This document shows positions 56,560 through 64,000 of a stretch of DNA of 64,000 bases, in pieces. Each line of letters opens with the position of its first letter. Positions within the stretch are counted from its first letter, which is position 1. Source of the DNA: Allodiplogaster sudhausi (Eukaryota; Nematoda; Chromadorea; Rhabditida; Diplogasteridae); NCBI GenBank assembly GCA_945643635.1, contig CALZFC010000289.1, forward strand, positions 587,501 through 651,500. The letters run 5' to 3'. The translations under genes were made by a program, and so were the position numbers. The notes beneath the pieces are model-generated. The model saw nothing but the letters and a program-made list of their open reading frames with translations, was not told where the DNA came from and ran no database searches.

Positions 56560-59500
56560 ATGACGTTATATCGTCATCTACTTTCCATCCTTGTTCCTCT
56601 AGCATCTCTCGTTGCTGTGCCACTTGTGACCTCTAAACCTCCCTCTGGATCTCTGACCACTTCTGATTCCCTTTCGACGTCTGGCGCTCTCATGGCGGCG
56701 GCGCCTTCAGCTGACGGCTGCCGCAGTGTAAAGGAATGTTGGATCTCCATCATGATTCCGACGACCATTTCGCCGGATAGCAAGGGATTCTACAACTCTA
56801 CGTCTGTCTCGTATTCTCTCTCTCATTTCTCTCGCTACCTATCTTCTCTCTCTCTCTCTCTGACATCCTTCTCTCTCACTCATTCTCTCTCCCTGACTTC
56901 CTCTCTCTCTCTCTCTCTATCTCACTCTCTCGCTCTTTCTCTCTTTCCTCCCTCCGTTCCATCTTGACATGTTTCACCGTTTAAATTTCTTCTTACATTT
57001 TTTAGCGTTATATTTTCCCATATATAATCACTGATCTTCGTCAGGATAAGGACGTTTTTCGTTCCGAGCGAGGAGACATTCGGAATTTCAATTGGCGGCT
57101 TCGAACTGGACGACCGCGTGGGCCCGGAAAGTGTCGAGAAAATGGGGAAAATTGAAAGAAAGAAAATGGAATGATCGTGCATCGAATTCCAGTATTTTTC
57201 ATTAATTTGAGACGTTTCAGAATGAATGACGAAATGCTAACCATTGTACAAATTATTTAACTATTTTAAATACAGTCCCGCCCAGGATCTTGGTACCAAG
57301 GAGGGGACGGAGGGGTCGGAGGGGTCCTCGGTAATAACTACTTTAATAGGAAAGAGAAAAATATTTTAAATGGTGCGTTGGTTTGCTTATAGAGAACGGA
57401 TGTTACTGTTAAAAAATCGATAATTTCTTATCACTTGATAAGAAGTTATAAGTTTTCGCTTATAAAAAATTTCATTTCTAATATTTTTAAATGAAATTTC
57501 TTCTGTACCATTATTTTGTCTCTACCCACATCCCCAAATAATAAAATTAGAGATTGTATCATTGATAACGGAAATCGATAAATCAGACCTTATCACGCAT
57601 GTGCAATAGCTGAGCTGATTCGCCCAACGATTCTGAATCTAGTTATGTAATCAGTTTTCAAATAGAGTGCCCGTTAACAATATATTTTTGATTGTGTGTA
57701 TTTTCCATGCCATTCTTCAGAAAGAATAGGGCAGGGAGGCTTTTCAGGCCGAGGGGCGGGGCCTAATCGTTTTTTTCTCTGCCTGTGCTATTTCGCTACC
57801 TCAAACTTGGGTAATTAAACCGAGGACAAAAAGTAACGCGCTAAATTTCTGAGGTTCAATGCTACTGCAGCAACCCAGATTGGACGCATCATACCGGGCC
57901 AAAATTTTGACAAAGTCCAAGACTATGGGGAATCCTGAAGAAAGGCATGGAAAGTACACACAATCAAAAATATATTGTTAACGGGCACTTTATAACTTCT
58001 TATCAAGTGATAAGAAATTAACGATTTTTTAACAGTAACATCTGCTCTCTATAAACAAACCAACGTACCATTTAAAATATTTTACTCTTTCCTAGGAAAG
58101 TAGTTATTACCGAGGATACATTTGGACCCCTCCGACCCCTCCGACCCCTCCTTGGTACTAAGATCCTTGGCGGGACTGTACATATATTCAAATTATTCAT
58201 TACAATTTAAATGAGCCGACAAAATTTCAAATTTCATTTTCAAGTTAAATTTTCTTTGAAGCAATGCTAATTTTTACGGACTTGTTGAAAAGAGGCTGAA
58301 CATAAACTAATTCAAAATAAAAACTGCAAAATTTTATTAAATTATATTTACTTTCTATGACGATTGCAATCCTCTTCAGGTTGTACTCGTCAAGAAGAGC
58401 GCGACATGCTCGAGAGAGAATGCCGTCTTTGAGAAGAGCATTCACGATATGCCCCAGCTTCGCTCTAACGATGTGGGTTTTGTTGGCGCAGTGGTTGCTA
58501 TGTTGGTCCTCTAATTCAGGTCTCATCGGTTCGATTCCTAGCATGAACTTAACGTTTTTGCAGCTCTATTTCGAGCTCAAGCTCCCGAACGTGGAGAGCG
58601 GCGACAAATTCAAAGCTTGCGTAGTGCCGGCCAAAACTGGCGACGTCGTACTGGTGTTTTTTGCTATTGCATAAATTAAGATAGACTGCGTTTTTTCCCC
58701 AGTCAACCTTAAATGGTAATAATAAAAAATGGTTATAAAATCTAATGTGCTATTTTTGCAGCCATATCGTACAGTAAGAAAATACTGGGGGAATCTCCTT
58801 TCTACCCTCTTTAGGATGCTGACCAACACTTTCTCTATCTGATTCGAAGCAGCCCTGAATCGGAGCCTCCTAACCCCCAGCTATTCAGCCTGCCCGTTCA
58901 AGTCGGACAACGCATATTGACATTGCAGTCATTTTATGCTATTTTGCCTTGGGAACGAAACGCTTTTTTTGTCTATAAACCACGGTATAAGCAAAAGAAC
59001 TACAAAAAAAATCATTAAGGAGCAAAAAACCCACTTTTGAATTCGCGCCCTTTTCCCTGAGACAATGGCGAGATTAGCATGTGATATTAAAGAGACCCGA
59101 TCACAATATTCAGGAAAATTATAATATATTAAGAAAAATACGGTTATATATTACTGTAATTCTTGTCAAATATAGATTATCGTCATCGTGCTACTTCATG
59201 TCCTCTCCGCACTCTTCTCGGGCATCTCGCTCGGTCTCATGTCGCTCACAGTTCGCGAGCTCGAGCTGCTCATTAGCTCAGGTTTTCACATTTCAAATTT
59301 TGGCGCCAAATACAAACGCCCATTTCTTGCGCAGGCACCGACGTCGAGAAGAAGCAAGCTGGCGCCATTCTGCCCGTGCGAAAGCTCGGCAATCAGCTCC
59401 TGTGCACTCTGCTGCTCGGGAATACGCTTGTCAACACGACGATTTCTCGTCAGCATAATATCTGATCTATGATCATTGATCTGTGATCTATGATCTTTGA

Positions 59501-59822
59501 TCTATGATCTTTGATCTATGATCTTTGATCTATGATCAATGATCTGTTTGACTGTGCAGTCTTGATCAACAACATCATCTCGAACGCGGCCGTCTCGCTC
59601 GTCGTCTCGACGACTTCTCTTCTCCTTCTCGGCGAGATTCTTCCGCAAGCCTTCTGCGTCAGGTGAGAGTGATCGGAATGGAATAATGTAAATAATGTAA
59701 AGGAAACATTACATATTATATAAATGTTTTTTTTTTAAATAATTATATAGAAAAAAACCAAAAATAATAATAAATAACGAATAAAAATATTATTATTATA
59801 TACAAAATTTGAAATTTGAATT

Positions 59823-59857
<35 letters not shown>

Positions 59858-62021
59858 TTATTTATTTATATTACTACATTTACATTTATATTATTCTCGC
59901 AGTCGCCCGCTCGCCTTCGGCGCGCGCACCATTCATCTGACACAGGCGTGCATGCTGCTGCTGTCGCCGATCGCGTGGCCCATCTCACGCCTCCTCATCT
60001 GCTTCAATGGCCAAGAGCCGGTCTTTTCTTTTACTATTTTTTCTATTACTAAATTATGATTATTTAATTCGTCTTTTTTCTTCTTTTAAAACAAAAAATC
60101 ATCGCAAAGCAAGAAAAAAAATGTCATCAATAATATGTATATAAAAATTATGATTAAAAAAACTTTTCAATATTTGTATTTATATTTAAAAAAAATAAGA
60201 AAAAGAACCACAACTTTTCTCGCCAATCTAGGAAGGCGTTAATCGAGATCGCATTCTCGAGCTCATGAAGCAAGCGCAGACGCAGCACGGCGACGCGGAC
60301 GGCGAGCTTCAAGTCAGCATTTTTTTTCTCTTTAAAAGGTACTTAAAAAACATATATTAATGAAATAACTAAAAGGAAAATGCATTTAAAAGGTACTTAA
60401 AAACATAAACTAATAAAATAACTAAAAGAAAAATGTCTTTAAAAGGTACTTTAGAAAAACATAAGTTAATAAAATAACTATAAAAAATTATGAGGAAAGA
60501 AAAATAACTAAAAGAAAAATGAAGTAAATCATGCAGATCGCGCTCGGTGCAATGACTCTGACTTCCAAGAAGGTCGAGGATTGCATGAAGAAGATTAAGG
60601 TAGCTATCGTCGTCTTATCTTTCGCTCTATCCCTTCTCTCTCTATCTCTCTATCTCTCTCAATCTCTCTATCTCTCTCTATCTCTCTTTCTCTCTCTCTT
60701 TCTCTCTTACTCCTGTACTCTCTCCATCACTCCCTCTCTCTCCCTCTGGCTCTATATCTCCTCTTCTCTATCTCTTTCTCACTCTCTCATACCCCTTCAT
60801 TTCGCTTCTCGCTTTTCACAGCACGTCTTTATGCTACCGGATGACGCCATCTTGAACGCGCAGTTGATCTCCAAAATCGTCACGGAGGGCTACACTCGAA
60901 TTCCCGTCTACAAGAAGTCGAACAGGAATGACGTCTCCCATGTGCTCATCGTAAAGGGTAAAGCAAAAAGCGTTTTATTTGCGGTCTGACATATCCTACT
61001 TTGATTAGCAAGCTACAAGAGCAAAATGAACGCCATTTTGCTTTCTTAGAAAATGCGCAAACCTTTAAATTAAATTGGACATTTATTTTCTCCTGTTTAC
61101 AGATAAATACATAAGTGTACCTAAAGATGACCTGAGAAAATTGGGAAAATAACCATGGAAAAAAGTGTCATTTTTCACAGACCTCGCGCTCCTCGACCCC
61201 GACGACAACTTCCAGGTCAAGACGATTTGCGAGTACAATAAGCATCCCGTTCTGCGGATGCCTCGAGATACCCTTCTCATCGACGCTCTCAGGCAGTTCA
61301 GGAAGGTGCGCAGCAGGGAGTCAAAGGCTGATGGGAATCAAATGGCGCCCATCCAGTTGGGTGGGTAGTTGTTGGGATTCTAGGGCACCAAATGGGTACA
61401 GCATCATTAGTACCAGAACAAGGTTACAATGAAAGTCCATCAGCATGAAATACCTGGAATGATAAGTGGTCGAGAGGGATGGGGACCCTCAGGAAACAAT
61501 CATCACCTTTTATTCAGGGCGACAATGGGCATCTCGCCATGGTTTACGAAGTCAAGCTGCCGGAGAGTGACAGCGACCATTCGGGCAAACCGCGAGATCT
61601 CAAGGTTGGCACTTTTTGAAATTTTTATTTTGCCGCCATCTATAGCAGTCCTCTAATCTACAGCATATATCCAAAAAAAAAAGTTTTTGCACAATTCAGA
61701 AAATAATCGGCATAATCACACTCGAGGACATCGTCGAGGTGATTCTGCAGGTTAGATGCAAACGGATAAGGGCTAGCTTGAAGATTGAAATAAATTCACT
61801 TTGATAAATAAAATGTATCATATACCTATGTATTAAATGTTTTTATTAAATATGTTTGTACGGATAATTTTTAAAATTAATTAATTAATTAATTATTCCA
61901 GACGGACATCTTTGACGAATTCGACTCGCACACTGGTAAGCAGCGTCGTCTGGAGGTGCCAGCACTCTTGGCCGGCTCGGAGCAAGGACTGGACAAGCCA
62001 CCCATGCAGCTACAGCTGGTT

Positions 62022-62062
<41 letters not shown>

Positions 62063-63890
62063 GAAAAAGAAAGACAGGGAGTGAGAGATACGGAAGATAT
62101 AGATAGAAATATAGACTGCTGTTCAATTATGATGACTAATTATTATTAAAAAAATTTATTTGACAGGCAACGCTACAATTTCTCGTCGCAAACGAGGCTG
62201 TCTTCAGTGACCGCTACGTGGAAAAGAGCACGCTGCAGAGACTCATTTCGATCTGCTCGAAGAAGGCGAGTGACGTCATCTTAAGATTCGATTGATATTA
62301 GTGCAATTGTCCAGACTTTGATCAATATTAAATTTATTTTATTAATCAACCTTATGGTTAGATTTTTTGCTTTCTCAATAGATGGCACTTGCCTTGTGCG
62401 GAATCTTGATCATGTTTCGGAAACAAAAAAAAAGGAATTCCAGATTGATCTGACCCGCCAGCATGCATTCGACGTCCACTACGTTTCGGCAAACATTGTC
62501 AGATATGTTACCCTTTTTCCAGATTTATTTCATTATAAACATTTTGAGATTAGAGCTTACTAAATACTCAAACTACCTTTTCTCGTCATCATTGAGAATT
62601 TATTCCTCTCTTTTTTTTCCAGCCGAATCGTCGTGTCGCCCGCCTCTACTTCAAGAATGCAGCGTCCTACAAGTTTGTCATCATTCTCGAGGGACGCGCG
62701 CAAGTCACCGTTGGCGCGGTAATATTTATTGTTTGAAAGGTATACCGTAATCATAGAGAAAAGACGAGAGACTCAGAGAGTATAGGACTATGTGGTATTA
62801 AGCTCCATGGATAGCCTCTAGAAATATCAAAAGAAATAAAGTTCAAGACATCCCAGGATCCTTTTAGAGTGGCATTTCACTTGAAGCCGGACCATTCGCT
62901 GTCTTTGGAAGTGAGGTACTCAAGAAGATCGTCGCCGAATTCGACATTGAGACTAAGGCAGGGAGGCAGAGTTAGTATGGCCACTTTTAGATTGCCAAAA
63001 AAAATAACGTTTGAATTCGCGCCATTTTGCCTGAAAAAAGAGAGACACGAGACTACTGTAGTCATGAAAATTCAAATATGTAGATTCATGCTCCTTTAAT
63101 CAAGTTGCTTCATTCAGGCACTTTTTTCGGTCGCTTCAACAACAACCCCAAGGTCACCAATAGCCACTTTACCTTTGTGCCCGACTACCAGGTCGACGTG
63201 CCCGACGACTGCGCATACGTCGAGGTGAGTGACACACGGTGAGAGAAACTCGCCTGTTATCGGGTGCGTGCACTTTCCAGATTTCGGCGTTGAACTACAT
63301 TCACGCGCTCAATATGACCATCATGCGTCGCCAGAATCCGCCGAATGCCATCCGGTTTGGGCTTCGTTCTGAAGCCTTTTTTTTTAGCCATTATAATATT
63401 AAATAATTATTGCTTATTCATCAAGATTGCTTTCATAATAGAGTAATATAATGGTAATAAATATTAAGACGATTATTTCTGCAGTTCGGATGATGGTGAG
63501 GTGCCGGTGCCGCCAAAAACACCAGAGACGCAGACCCCGGGTGGCGCTGTCGCAGCCCCCTTCGCGTATACTTCTGACAAGACAATGGTGCCGGCTTCCC
63601 CCGAGGTTTCTAGATATTTTTATACCATTCGAACGGTCTGGTTGAGCAGAAAATGAATATGCAGTTCATTTCTTCCAAGGGCTTTAAAGGGTAGAGAAAA
63701 TTGTAAGTTTTGCTTAAAGTAAATTTAATACTGGATTTTTCAACATTCCATTTTGAGGGAACTCCTCCGGCGGCTGCTCGCCCTCCGCGCATCTTAACGC
63801 CCTCTGGCGACATGGCCCTCTCTCCGCTCGATTCTTCGGAATCTTCTGGGCGTGCTGTCCGAGCCGAGAGCTTTTCTAGTCTAGTCTAGA
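56560..63890 (+). CDS. CNNM (ACDP) family metal transporter
   Basis: About nineteen or more exons. The first (56560-56801) encodes a signal peptide ([20 protein letters not shown]) and joins in phase to 57045 onward ([20 protein letters not shown]), the extracellular domain. The DUF21 membrane domain spans 59171-60050: [38 protein letters not shown] and [11 protein letters not shown]. The CBS pair spans about 60820-61750: [32 protein letters not shown] and [16 protein letters not shown] cyclic-nucleotide-binding-like domain follows (62160-63240), with [15 protein letters not shown] and [12 protein letters not shown]. The C-terminal tail is Pro/Ser-rich, ending at the TAG at 63888-63890. CNNM proteins mediate magnesium or other divalent cation transport at the plasma membrane. 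Joints between 57.1 and 59.1 kb are uncertain. One intron uses a GC donor at 62266. Confidence 0.88.
56815..56945. repeat. CT-rich microsatellite, CNNM intron 1
   Basis: CTCTCT runs with interruptions follow the first CNNM exon. Confidence 0.85.
57273..58178. mobile_element. Tc1/mariner-type MITE in a CNNM intron
   Basis: The ends are CAGTCCCGCC and GGCGGGACTG flanked by TA on both sides, the signature of Tc1/mariner-type insertions. Inverted arms of about 180 bp share GGATCTTGGTACCAAGGAGG-type text, GGGGTCGGAGGGGTC, TTTCTTATCACTTGATAAG and more. A further inverted pair (AACAATATATTTTTGATTGT and its mirror) lies inside, offset by a ~210-bp insertion in the left arm. No transposase is encoded. 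Confidence 0.85.
59455..59545. repeat. GATCTATGATCTTT tandem repeat in a CNNM intron
   Basis: About six copies of a 14-bp unit (TGATCTATGATCTT and variants) lie between two DUF21 exons. Confidence 0.9.
59818..59870. repeat. (TA)n/(TTTA)n microsatellite
   Basis: A TA run followed by TTTA units lies in a CNNM intron. Confidence 0.9.
60620..60800. repeat. CT-rich microsatellite, CNNM intron
   Basis: TCTCTATCTCTC-type repeats fill the intron before the CBS exons. Confidence 0.85.
62025..62060. repeat. (GA)n microsatellite, CNNM intron
   Basis: A GAGA run follows the exon ending MQLQL. Confidence 0.9.
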
Positions 63891-64000
63891 CATTTTCTAG
63901 TCTAGAATTTCCTCTATTTCTCTAGCCAAGAGAGAGCATTTCTCTCTATTTCTCTAGCCTAGAGAGAGAAAGAGAAAGCGATGAATCGGACTAACCCCAT
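63891..64000. other. 3' flank of the CNNM gene
   Basis: The sequence is rich in TCTAG and AGAGAG repeats, with small inverted repeats around CTCTCT and AGAGAG. It is probably the 3' untranslated region. No polyadenylation signal was identified before the window ends. Confidence 0.5.

Noticed and set aside
168..64000. CRISPR array or bacterial operon interpretation
   Set aside because: The tandem repeats lack unique equal-length spacers, and the genes have introns and metazoan families. The window is eukaryotic.

Overview
This is invertebrate metazoan nuclear DNA: AT-rich, many short GT-AG introns (one is 67 bp), metazoan gene families, and abundant microsatellites, foldback elements and nested transposons. 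I cannot name the species. Short introns and a DUF229 ectoenzyme would fit a nematode-like animal, but that is only an inference.

Layout. (1) From 1.5 to 55 kb the backbone is a tandem array of eight minus-strand copies (A-H, left to right) of one gene for a small secreted protein with two thrombospondin type-1 (TSP1) modules. Each copy has up to eight exons in the same phases. Copies D (21.3-23.5 kb), E (26.0-28.3 kb) and H (53.3-55.1 kb) give complete models of 251, 242 and 271 residues. A carries a frameshift, B has lost most of its last exon, C lacks its first two exons, F is split by an LTR retrotransposon and cut short next to a LINE, and G lacks its middle exons. A conserved 12-bp TATA-like block lies upstream of most copies.

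(2) An 8.7-kb DNA transposon (6.22-14.91 kb) sits in the last intron of copy B. It has ~89-bp terminal inverted repeats and inward arrays of ~39-bp iterons centred on ACGCGT. It carries two divergent intron-rich genes: a protein with a ParB-like GQHR motif (minus) and a DUF7869-like protein with acidic and GHTH motifs that I read as the candidate transposase (plus). This two-gene element is the best candidate for an undescribed system.

(3) A decayed non-LTR retrotransposon (LINE, 28.8-33.0 kb) is followed by an LTR retrotransposon (33.35-38.64 kb, matching 244-bp LTRs, 4-bp target duplication). The LTR element itself contains a 1.6-kb foldback element.

(4) Between copies G and H lies a minus-strand DUF229/sulfatase-fold ectoenzyme with a Thr-rich tail (44.2-49.7 kb). 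(5) From 56.56 to 63.89 kb lies a plus-strand CNNM-type metal transporter (DUF21, CBS pair, cyclic-nucleotide-binding-like domain) with a Tc1/mariner-type MITE in an intron.

The cellular genes do not form an operon. The main theme is birth and death of a secreted gene family in a transposon-rich array. Exon coordinates for copies D, E and H were checked by phase and total length; the DUF229, CNNM and transposon gene models are approximate at some junctions.
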